Part shown: in pieces, positions 1-5,625 of the stretch
Numbering within the stretch: position 1 is the first letter of the stretch
Layout of the letters: each line of letters opens with the position of its first letter
DNA from: Bacteroidota bacterium
GTDB taxonomy: Bacteria; Bacteroidota; Bacteroidia; B-17B0; Aurantibacillaceae
Assembly (NCBI GenBank): GCA_025360565.1
Contig: JANYBY010000228.1
Coordinates: 1-12,787, forward strand
DNA length: 12,787 bases
Direction of reading: 5' to 3'
Notes under the pieces: model-generated
What the model was told of the DNA's origin: nothing
Databases searched by the model: none
The model's input: only the letters and a program-made list of their open reading frames with translations
Program-made: the position numbers and the translations under genes

Positions 1-219
1 CGTGCTCTCAGTGTTCTCCGTGGTTAAAAAGCGCCGTGGTTAAATATCCGTAACCACAGAGAACTAACCACAGAGACACAGAGAAACACTGAGTTGCACG
101 GAGATATTTATTATCCTCAGATCTACTATACTCAAAAAAAACTCCGTGACCCTCCGTGCTCTCAGTGTTCTCCGTGGTTAAAAAGCGCTGTAGTAAATGA
201 TGCGCGGTTAAATATCCGT
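1..219. repeat. cluster of direct and inverted CTCnGTG repeats
   Basis: Positions 1-34 and 155-188 are identical over 34 bases (beginning CGTGCTCTCAGTG). A second shared block of 14 bases, GGTTAAATATCCGT, follows each copy at 38-51 and 206-219. Between them, 52-103 carries the same motif in inverted orientation, so 66-103 and 142-180 form the arms of an imperfect palindrome. The arms are made of the heptamer CACnGAG (at 55, 69, 77, 87, 97) and its complement CTCnGTG (at 7, 16, 142, 152, 161, 170), spaced mostly 8-10 bases. The last codons and stop of the neighbouring minus-strand gene lie inside the 206-219 copy. The cluster runs off the left edge. It looks like a dispersed palindromic (REP-like) element; the family is not identified. 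Confidence 0.85.
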
Positions 220-1197
220 TATAACATCAAAGCCCTTAAAACTGCCTACCACAGCTAATCCTGTGACCTTCTTGGCAATTTTTTTATTAAGAATTTTTCC
301 GGCAATTTGATTGAGCGTTGCACCTGAACCTACAGCATCATCAATCATTACCACATGTTTAAAATTTCGTTGTTCGGTTACAGCAAATGTATTTTCGGCA
401 TTTCGAATTCGTTCATCCAATTTTGAAAGCGATTTTTGAGGTACCGGAATTATTCCGCCTATCTTTTTTACTTCAATAACGGGGAGTGAAATATTGCAAT
501 TGTTTTGAATAAATTTCATGATCTGAACTTCACGCCGTATGGTGGGCGGTACAAAACAAACGGCATCCGCTTTATGCAATTTTACAAAATGATTTATTCT
601 TTTATTTATTTCTTCCATCATTATGCGCATCAAAAATTTATTTTGCCCTTGCTTGGCAAAATGCAACAAAGTACCCAAACGCGTTTTGCCAAAACGTTCA
701 ATGGCGTAAAAGTCGAGGTAATACAATTTATCCAAAAATAGTTTAGTATAACCTTTTGTGCTTTTCAATTTCGCGGTCCCGTCAACCATTCCGTTCTTAT
801 CATAATAATGCGAATACTTTTTTTTGGTCTCAATAAATTCGGACAATGTTTTTTGAAAAGGCAAATTGCGATGCTTGCACCAATTATCAAACGCTTCAAA
901 ACCCTGAAGCAGATCACCGGTTTCGGAAACCGACAAAAAATTCTTTTGCATAAATTCTTTTTGTCCTTTAGCCGATTCATATTCAACCGGACCATCGCTT
1001 ACCGTATTTCCTTTTTTAATTACCCGATAAATGGTTTTGGGAGTACGACCAAATTTTTGAACCTCGTTTTCAATAATAAGCTTATGCAGAATCAAATGCA
1101 CCATTTGTTTTGATACACTTAGTTTATCAACTATCTCTTTAACGCTCAATTCATTATGAACATCAAACAGCTTTAATATTTTATCTTTTATAAACAT
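208..1197 (-). CDS. winged-HTH plus ComF-like phosphoribosyltransferase protein
   Basis: The 329-residue product has an N-terminal helix-turn-helix (residues about 1-60, with a recognisable winged-helix pattern LSVKEIVDKLSVSKQMV), a charged middle region of unknown fold (about 70-205), and a C-terminal type I phosphoribosyltransferase domain. The PRPP-binding loop is visible at 282-295 (VVMIDDAVGSGATL, with D286 and D287). Residues 253-266 (PQKSLSKLDERIRN) resemble the conserved basic stretch before that loop in ComF-family proteins. HTH plus phosphoribosyltransferase recalls PurR of Bacillus, a purine regulator, but the middle region and ComF-like motif make orthology unlikely. A role as a nucleotide- or PRPP-sensing DNA-binding protein is inference. 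The gene stands alone, has its own promoter, and is bracketed by palindromic repeats; its stop codon lies in one repeat copy. Confidence 0.8.
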   Translation of the reverse strand: MFIKDKILKLFDVHNELSVKEIVDKLSVSKQMVHLILHKLIIENEVQKFGRTPKTIYRVIKKGNTVSDGPVEYESAKGQKEFMQKNFLSVSETGDLLQGFEAFDNWCKHRNLPFQKTLSEFIETKKKYSHYYDKNGMVDGTAKLKSTKGYTKLFLDKLYYLDFYAIERFGKTRLGTLLHFAKQGQNKFLMRIMMEEINKRINHFVKLHKADAVCFVPPTIRREVQIMKFIQNNCNISLPVIEVKKIGGIIPVPQKSLSKLDERIRNAENTFAVTEQRNFKHVVMIDDAVGSGATLNQIAGKILNKKIAKKVTGLAVVGSFKGFDVITDI

Positions 1198-1204
1198 TTA
1201 TTTT

Positions 1205-1223
1205 ACTATTTACTATCAATAGT
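1205..1223. promoter_or_regulatory. inverted repeat, possible operator of HTH-PRTase gene
   Basis: ACTATT (1205-1210) and AATAGT (1218-1223) form a 6-7-6 inverted repeat, with a further ACTAT at 1212-1216. It lies between the predicted -7 element and the start codon of the HTH-phosphoribosyltransferase gene, about where the transcript should begin. An autoregulatory operator is possible, but short AT-rich inverted repeats arise often by chance. Confidence 0.25.
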
Positions 1224-1255
1224 CAAATATACATATTTTAGTTTATTTTTGCAAA
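1224..1255 (-). promoter_or_regulatory. Bacteroidota-type promoter of HTH-PRTase gene
   Basis: Read on the minus strand there is TTTG (complement of 1252-1255), 20 bases, then TATATTTG (complement of 1224-1231). This is a full match to the Bacteroidota TTTG/TAnnTTTG pattern. It predicts a leader of roughly 20 bases before the ATG at 1197. Confidence 0.65.
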
Positions 1256-1272
1256 CTCTGCTCACTTTTTTT

Positions 1273-1353
1273 ACCACGGAGACACGAAGTTGAATGGAGA
1301 TGTTTATTACGTAAGTTCTACAAAACTTAAAACGAACTTCGTGTTCTCTGGGC
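1273..1353. repeat. second copy of the palindromic repeat
   Basis: This element shares the order of parts of 68-180: CACGGAG (1275), CACGAAG (1283) and a degenerate third word (1293), with the same 8- and 10-base steps as 69, 77 and 87, then ATGTTTATTA (1300-1309), matching ATATTTATTA at 104-113. After a variable middle comes the opposite arm with CTTCGTG (1337-1343). The best-paired part is ACACGAAGTT (1282-1291) against AACTTCGTGT (1335-1344). It is more diverged than the left cluster and lies upstream of the HTH-PRTase gene. Confidence 0.7.
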
Positions 1354-1462
1354 CTCCCTATTTATATGTATAATTCCGAAAACACTCTGATCTTGCCTCC
1401 AAAAGGTCTTGTCTCTTGCTTCTCTTATGTTTTACCTCCTAAACAAATGTTACAAAAATCCC

Positions 1463-1493
1463 TTTCAATAACCTCAATTTTACCTTATATTTA
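1463..1493 (+). promoter_or_regulatory. possible gpmA promoter
   Basis: TTTC (1463-1466), 19 bases, then TATATTTA (1486-1493) is a one-mismatch-per-box fit to the Bacteroidota promoter pattern. It would start transcription within a few bases of the ATG at 1504, giving almost no leader. It also argues that the longer frame from 1366 is not used. Confidence 0.4.
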
Positions 1494-1503
1494 CACCACT
1501 ATT

Positions 1504-2109
1504 ATGGCACAATTAGTAATTTTTCGTCACGGACAAAGCACCTGGAATTTAGAAAATAAATTTACGGGATGGGTAGATGTTGACCTTACCGAAAAGGGAA
1601 AAGAAGAAGCAAAAAACGCGGGTCTCAAATTAAAAGGCTTTCATTTTGATTTCGCTTATTCTTCGGCACTCATCCGCGCGCAAAAAACATTGGATCTTGC
1701 GATGCAAACTGCAGAACATCCTCCATTAAAACCTGTTTACGACAAGGCCCTTAATGAGCGCATGTACGGTGACCTGCAAGGTTTAAATAAAGCGGAAACC
1801 GCAATAAAATTTGGTGAAGAGCAGGTAAAGATCTGGAGAAGAAGTTACGATATTGCACCGCCCAACGGCGAAAGCCTTAAGGATACTGCTGCCCGTGTTA
1901 TTCCTTATTTTGAAAGTGAGATCATTCCCAAATTAAAAGCGGGAAAAAACATTATAATCGTAGCGCACGGAAATAGTTTGCGAGCATTGATCATGTATTT
2001 GGAAAAAATGACGCCTGCACAAATTTTAGAATTTGAGATCGGAACAGGTCAGCCTCGATTATACGAGTTGGACAAAGATTTAAAAGTACTTTCAGCAAAA
2101 AACTTATAA
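1504..2109 (+). CDS. gpmA: 2,3-bisphosphoglycerate-dependent phosphoglycerate mutase
   Basis: Interconverts 3- and 2-phosphoglycerate in glycolysis and gluconeogenesis, in the cytoplasm, through a phosphohistidine. The 201-residue product shows the RHG motif at 8-10 (H9 is the phosphorylated histidine), FTGWVDVDLTEKG after it, the acid residue E85 in ERMYGDLQG, the substrate motif PPNGESL (119-125) and the second histidine H155 in AHGNSLRAL. These match cofactor-dependent mutases of the shorter type. The ATG at 1504 was chosen because family members begin a few residues before RHG; the frame extends up to an ATG at 1366, but those 46 residues are not family-like and would span the promoter. 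It is followed after 9 bases by the HAD hydrolase, probably in one transcript. Confidence 0.93.
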   Translation: MAQLVIFRHGQSTWNLENKFTGWVDVDLTEKGKEEAKNAGLKLKGFHFDFAYSSALIRAQKTLDLAMQTAEHPPLKPVYDKALNERMYGDLQGLNKAETAIKFGEEQVKIWRRSYDIAPPNGESLKDTAARVIPYFESEIIPKLKAGKNIIIVAHGNSLRALIMYLEKMTPAQILEFEIGTGQPRLYELDKDLKVLSAKNL

Positions 2110-2118
2110 ATGAAATAA

Positions 2119-2580
2119 ATGCAACATATAATAAACCCAAGCGGTAAAATAATTGCGGTAGATTTTGACGGAACAATTGTGGAGCATAAATATCCGGCTA
2201 TTGGTAAAGAAATGCTTTTTGCTATCGCTACCCTAAAAGCAATGCAGGCAAAGGGTCACCGACTTATTTTATGGACATTCAGGGCCGGAACACCATTGGA
2301 GGAAGCTGTTGAGTTTTGTAAAAGCAAAGGCGTTGAGTTTTACGCTGTAAATAAAAATTATCCCGAAGAAGTTATTGATGATACAATTTCACGAAAAATT
2401 AATGCGGATATTTTTATTGATGACAGAAATGTGGGTGGATTTTTAGGCTGGAGCGAAGTTTGGCAAATGCTTCATCCGGAAAGCGGAGATTTTGATCATC
2501 AATTACGCAACCCCGATGCCCACAATAACGGTTCTAAATCAGAAGGCGGATTATTTAAAAAGTTGTTCGGTAAAAAATGA
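2119..2580 (+). CDS. BT0820-like HAD-superfamily hydrolase
   Basis: A small cytoplasmic HAD phosphohydrolase of 153 residues. Motif I is DFDGT at 15-19 (nucleophile D15, acid/base D17), motif II is the T53 in LWTFR, the motif III lysine is probably K93, and motif IV is the DD pair at 101-102. There is no large cap domain, only a short insertion, and the C-terminus (from about 122) is Gly/Ser/Lys-rich and probably disordered. It resembles the uncharacterised Bacteroides BT0820 group; its substrate is unknown. The ATG lies 9 bases after the mutase stop, and its TGA stop overlaps the next ATG (ATGA at 2577-2580), so translation is probably coupled to methionine aminopeptidase. Confidence 0.88.
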   Translation: MQHIINPSGKIIAVDFDGTIVEHKYPAIGKEMLFAIATLKAMQAKGHRLILWTFRAGTPLEEAVEFCKSKGVEFYAVNKNYPEEVIDDTISRKINADIFIDDRNVGGFLGWSEVWQMLHPESGDFDHQLRNPDAHNNGSKSEGGLFKKLFGKK

Positions 2581-3374
2581 TCTATTTAAAAACAAAAGAG
2601 GAAATTGAATTGATGCGCGAATCGGCCTTAATGGTTTCGCGTACCCTTGCCATTGTTGCACGGGAAGTAAAGCCGGGTGTTACTCCTTCTTTTTTAGATA
2701 AATTAGCCGAAGAATTTATTCGTGATAACGGCGGAGTGCCCGCGTTTAAAGGCTACAAGGGTCATAATGGCGCGCCCGATTTTCCGGCAACTTTATGCAT
2801 GTCAATTAACGAAGCCGTTGTGCATGGCATACCAACCATAGAACCTTTAAAAGAAGGAGATATTATTTCGGTGGATTGCGGCGTAAAGAAAAATGGTTTT
2901 TATGGCGATCATGCTTATACTTTTGCAGTAGGAAATATAAAACCCGAAGTGCAAAAATTAATTGATGTTACAAAAGAGTGTTTGTATTTGGGAATAGAAA
3001 AAATGATCAGCGGTAATCGCATTGGCGATATAAGTTACGCCATACAGCAGCACGCCGAAAAAAACGGATATGGCGTTGTGCGCGAATTGGTAGGACATGG
3101 TTTAGGAAAAAATTTACATGAAGAGCCGGAAGTACCCAACTACGGTAAACGCGGCAATGGGCCAAAAATTACCGAAGGCATGGTATTGGCCATTGAACCG
3201 ATGATAAATATGGGCACAAAAAATATTAAACAATTAAAGGACGGCTGGACAATTATTACCGCCGATAGTAAACCGAGCGCGCATTTTGAACACGATGTGG
3301 CCGTTGTGAACGGTAAGCCCGAAATACTGAGCACTTATGCCTATATTGAAGAAGCGCTGGCTTTAGTAAAGTAA
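2577..3374 (+). CDS. map: methionine aminopeptidase, type I
   Basis: Removes the initiator methionine from nascent proteins after deformylation. The 265-residue product has the pita-bread fold residues of the family: H83, metal ligands D100, D111, H174, E207 and E238, and H181 in the active-site loop. The sequence GHGLGKNLHEEP (173-184) and the segment GMVLAIEPMI are typical. Length fits type I enzymes without an N-terminal zinc-finger extension. The start overlaps the hydrolase stop by four bases. After its TAA (3372-3374) the same frame reopens at once into the phosphatase-like gene. Confidence 0.96.
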   Translation: MIYLKTKEEIELMRESALMVSRTLAIVAREVKPGVTPSFLDKLAEEFIRDNGGVPAFKGYKGHNGAPDFPATLCMSINEAVVHGIPTIEPLKEGDIISVDCGVKKNGFYGDHAYTFAVGNIKPEVQKLIDVTKECLYLGIEKMISGNRIGDISYAIQQHAEKNGYGVVRELVGHGLGKNLHEEPEVPNYGKRGNGPKITEGMVLAIEPMINMGTKNIKQLKDGWTIITADSKPSAHFEHDVAVVNGKPEILSTYAYIEEALALVK

Positions 3375-4538
3375 AAGATCATTTCAGTTTTTAAAAAAAT
3401 ATCTTTCGATGAATTACGCAAGCTCGCTGAATTCAGGCAAAAGCAGCAGCTTTCGGTTTTTAATAAAATAATACTTTGGTTAAATTATATTACCATTGTA
3501 AGTTTACTGGTTGCGGTTGCGGCAAAATACATTCCACCGGTTTTAGTATGGCTTCCCGCTTTTTTCGGATTGGCCTTTCCGTTTATTTTTTTACTGAATA
3601 TTTTATTTATCATTTATTGGTTCATTCAATTTAAACACGCATTTATTTTTGGTTTTATCGCGCTTTGCATCGCCATACCTACCGCATTCCGCTATGTTCA
3701 ATATAGCTCAAACGAAACAAAGGATCACTCAAAATCTTTGATCGTTACTTCTTACAACAGCATGTTGTTTGACCTTTACAATTGGAAAAAAAATAAAGAA
3801 ACGCGAAACAAAATTTTAAATTCTTTGGCGGACATACATCCCGACATACTTTGTTTACAGGAGTTTTACACATCCGAAGGCAGCACAACATTTAATAATA
3901 TAGATACGGTAAAAAAATTGCTGAACACAAAATATTATCATTCAGAATACACATCTACGCTTAGAGAAGTAGATCATTGGGGCATTGCCACTTTCAGCAA
4001 ATATCCCATTACTAACCAAGGCAAACTGGTATTCAATACAAGATCTAATAACATCTGCATTTTTACCGATGTGGTAATTAATTATGATACGATCCGCGTT
4101 TATAACCTGCATTTACAGTCAATAAGTTTTAGTAAAAAGGACAATAAATTTTTGGATGATGTTATTTCTGAAAAAGACGCCGAAGATGAGCTGGAACAAA
4201 GTAAAAATATTTTAAGGCGATTAAAAAGAGCATTTACCAAGCGAACCAAGCAGGTTGAAATGATTACTGCTCATATTAAAACCTGCAAACATAAACTTAT
4301 CTTATGTGGTGATTTTAACGATACCCCCGCTTCTTACACTTATCAAAAGCTTTTGGGTAATTTAAACGATGCCTTTGTAGAAAAAGGCAACGGCTTTGGA
4401 CGCACGTATGCTGGTAAATGGCCGCAATTCAGGATCGATTACATTTTTCACTCTAAAGAACTAAAATGTAAGAGTTATCAACGCTCCGACGAAACTTTTA
4501 CAGATCACTTTCCGATCACCGCTTATTTTAAAAAATAA
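3375..4538 (+). CDS. membrane-anchored endonuclease/exonuclease/phosphatase protein
   Basis: An EEP-fold phosphodiesterase or phosphatase attached to the inner membrane by N-terminal helices; the substrate is unknown. Numbered from the TTG at 3570, the EEP motifs are N63 (SYNSM), E98 (LCLQEF), H181 (YNLHLQS), D248 and N250 (GDFNDTPAS), D290 (RIDYIF) and D312-H313 (TDHFPIT). The usual catalytic set is complete. Two hydrophobic helices follow the TTG. The frame, however, is open from base 3375, directly after the map stop, and the extra 65 codons encode a charged stretch and another hydrophobic helix (about 3474-3530), as expected for this kind of protein. That extension contains no ATG, GTG or TTG. 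Start could be ATC (3378) or ATT (3381), or AAG at 3375 may be a mutated or misread ATG. TTG at 3570 is the fallback start. Confidence 0.82.
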   Translation, partial: KIISVFKKISFDELRKLAEFRQKQQLSVFNKIILWLNYITIVSLLVAVAAKYIPPVLVWLPAFFGLAFPFIFLLNILFIIYWFIQFKHAFIFGFIALCIAIPTAFRYVQYSSNETKDHSKSLIVTSYNSMLFDLYNWKKNKETRNKILNSLADIHPDILCLQEFYTSEGSTTFNNIDTVKKLLNTKYYHSEYTSTLREVDHWGIATFSKYPITNQGKLVFNTRSNNICIFTDVVINYDTIRVYNLHLQSISFSKKDNKFLDDVISEKDAEDELEQSKNILRRLKRAFTKRTKQVEMITAHIKTCKHKLILCGDFNDTPASYTYQKLLGNLNDAFVEKGNGFGRTYAGKWPQFRIDYIFHSKELKCKSYQRSDETFTDHFPITAYFKK

Positions 4539-4540
4539 TA

Positions 4541-4572
4541 CTTGCTTTAAGGGTTTTTGTGAGTTAATTTTA
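4541..4572 (+). promoter_or_regulatory. possible promoter of Pmp3-like lipoprotein gene
   Basis: CTTG (4541-4544), 20 bases, then TAATTTTA (4565-4572) is a partial match to the Bacteroidota promoter pattern. It is followed by an A-rich leader just before the ATG at 4593. No strong terminator separates the gene from the preceding one. Confidence 0.35.
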
Positions 4573-4592
4573 CAGTAACCAAAAAAACAAAT

Positions 4593-5198
4593 ATGAAAAA
4601 ATTAATTTTACCCTTTATCACAATAATTTTACTTAGCTCATGCGCGAGTAAATTCAGTCTTCAAAAACGCAGGTATACAAAAGGATTTTATTTTGCGAGC
4701 GCCAAAGGAAACACAACTTTAGCAAAGGAAACAAAAGTTACCTCTGCAAAAGTAAAGGAAGTTAATTTAGAAGTTCCAAATGAAGAGGTTGTAAAAAGTC
4801 AACAAATTACGACTCCCATTGTACCTCCGGCGGAAATTGTCCTCATGGCACCAAAAAACCCTGAAACAAACGTATTTAATAAACCAAAATACAATGCTCC
4901 GGTAAGTGCTTCTGCTGAAAATAAAATTATTCAACCCGAAAAAAAGTTTAAAAATATAGATGCACTTTTAAATGATCAACAAAATAATCTACTAAAACGC
5001 AAGGGCGAAAACGGCGCCAAACTTGTAATTCTCGTAATTTTATGCTTTTTTCCTTTTATAAATTTGATCCCTGTATATATTCACGATGGTAATAAGATCA
5101 CGCTTAACTTTTGGATTACCTTATTATTGTGTTTTACCCTACTCGGAGGTATAATTTTTTCTTTGTTAGTTGTATTGGATGTAATTGATCTTTCATAA
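4593..5198 (+). CDS. lipoprotein with C-terminal Pmp3/YqaE-like membrane domain
   Basis: The 201-residue product begins with a lipoprotein signal (LLSSC, lipidated C17), followed at 21-34 by a SLQKRRYTKG motif that recurs in many Bacteroidota surface or membrane proteins. Residues about 40-135 are Lys/Pro/Thr-rich and look disordered. The C-terminal 60 residues carry two hydrophobic helices (about 143-163 and 171-197) joined by a short loop with YIHDGNKIT, and the order of Pro, Gly and aromatic residues resembles the YqaE/Pmp3 family of small membrane proteins. Pmp3 proteins affect membrane potential in yeast; nothing here shows such a function. A lipid anchor plus two inner-membrane helices would place it at the inner membrane facing the periplasm, which is inference. 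The leader is A-rich, with no Shine-Dalgarno. Confidence 0.75.
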   Translation: MKKLILPFITIILLSSCASKFSLQKRRYTKGFYFASAKGNTTLAKETKVTSAKVKEVNLEVPNEEVVKSQQITTPIVPPAEIVLMAPKNPETNVFNKPKYNAPVSASAENKIIQPEKKFKNIDALLNDQQNNLLKRKGENGAKLVILVILCFFPFINLIPVYIHDGNKITLNFWITLLLCFTLLGGIIFSLLVVLDVIDLS

Positions 5199-5246
5199 AA
5201 AAAAACCGCTTAAGGCATCTGTTAATTATATTGGAAAATTTTAACA

Positions 5247-5275
5247 TTTATATAGGCTTTATTCCGGTATATTTG
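5247..5275 (+). promoter_or_regulatory. promoter of Cys/Lys-rich peptide gene
   Basis: TATATTTG (5268-5275) is a full match to the Bacteroidota -7 element. The upstream box is weak (TTTA at 5247-5250, 17 bases away). It predicts a leader of about 16 bases before the ATG at 5299. Confidence 0.5.
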
Positions 5276-5298
5276 TATAAATCAAATAAACTTAATCA

Positions 5299-5538
5299 AT
5301 GAAAAAATTATTATTATTAGCTGCATTTGCCGGTTTATTATCGAGCACAGCTGTTGCTTCAAAAGGTGACGACAAAGATAAAAAAAGTAAAAAAGAATGT
5401 TGCAAAAAAGGTGAAGGTAAAGCTTGCGCAGGCGAGAAAAAAGAAGGCTGCGCTAAAGGCGAAGGAAAATCTTGTTGCAAAAAGAAAGGTGAAACTGCTC
5501 CTGAACTTAAGCTTGCTCCAAGCGAAGAAAAAAAATAA
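5299..5538 (+). CDS. small exported Cys/Lys-rich protein
   Basis: The 79-residue product has a signal peptide (1-20, cleavage after AVA) and a very hydrophilic mature part rich in Lys, Glu and Gly with six cysteines (34, 35, 43, 51, 59, 60). Residues 35-50 and 51-66 are a tandem 16-residue duplication: KGEGK followed by A/S and C occurs at 37-43 and 53-59, and cysteines 35/51 and 43/59 line up. There is no lipobox and no known catalytic motif. Paired cysteines in a periplasmic peptide suggest metal binding or disulfides, but neither can be shown here. It has its own promoter and terminator, so it is a monocistronic unit. Overlapping long frames on both strands are by-products of its biased composition. 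Confidence 0.8.
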   Translation: MKKLLLLAAFAGLLSSTAVASKGDDKDKKSKKECCKKGEGKACAGEKKEGCAKGEGKSCCKKKGETAPELKLAPSEEKK

Positions 5539-5558
5539 TTTTTCATTAAATATATTTC

Positions 5559-5588
5559 AAAAAACCCTCCTAACCCGAGGGTTTTTTT
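5559..5588 (+). terminator. rho-independent terminator
   Basis: The arms AAAAAACCCTC (5559-5569) and GAGGGTTTTTT (5577-5587) pair perfectly over 11 bases around a 7-base loop, with a T-run to 5588. It ends the Cys/Lys-rich peptide transcript and separates it from mqnE. The A-run on the other side would let it work in both directions. Confidence 0.92.
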
Positions 5589-5590
5589 AT

Positions 5591-5621
5591 TTTTCAACCC
5601 GAAGAATTAAAGCTAACTTTG
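5591..5621 (+). promoter_or_regulatory. mqnE promoter
   Basis: TTTT (5591-5594), 19 bases, then TAACTTTG (5614-5621), a full -7 match. The ATG at 5626 is only four bases further on, so the transcript may start at or just before the start codon (leaderless). Confidence 0.5.
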
Positions 5622-5625
5622 TCCA

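Larger units (their letters stand above)
1198..1503. other. intergenic region between divergent genes
   Basis: These 306 bases separate the minus-strand HTH-PRTase gene from phosphoglycerate mutase. They hold the HTH-PRTase promoter and possible operator (1205-1255), the second palindromic repeat (1273-1353) and a possible mutase promoter (1463-1493). The reading frame open from 1366 into the mutase gives 46 residues unlike the family and is not thought to be translated. Nothing else is recognised in 1354-1462. Confidence 0.6.

Noticed and set aside
1..188. CRISPR-like repeated units
   Set aside because: There are two direct copies and one inverted copy, with no regular spacers and no cas genes. 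It is a palindromic repeat cluster.
505..1113. Plus-strand reading frames opposite the HTH-phosphoribosyltransferase gene
   Set aside because: They have no recognisable domains and lie entirely inside a well-supported minus-strand gene.
1366..1503. A 46-residue N-terminal extension of phosphoglycerate mutase
   Set aside because: Mutases of this family begin just before the RHG motif. The extra stretch is not family-like and covers the likely promoter, so the ATG at 1504 is preferred.
3372..3380. Readthrough of the map TAA to make an aminopeptidase-phosphatase fusion
   Set aside because: Both proteins are complete alone, and no recoding signal is seen. A start problem in the second gene explains the arrangement more simply.
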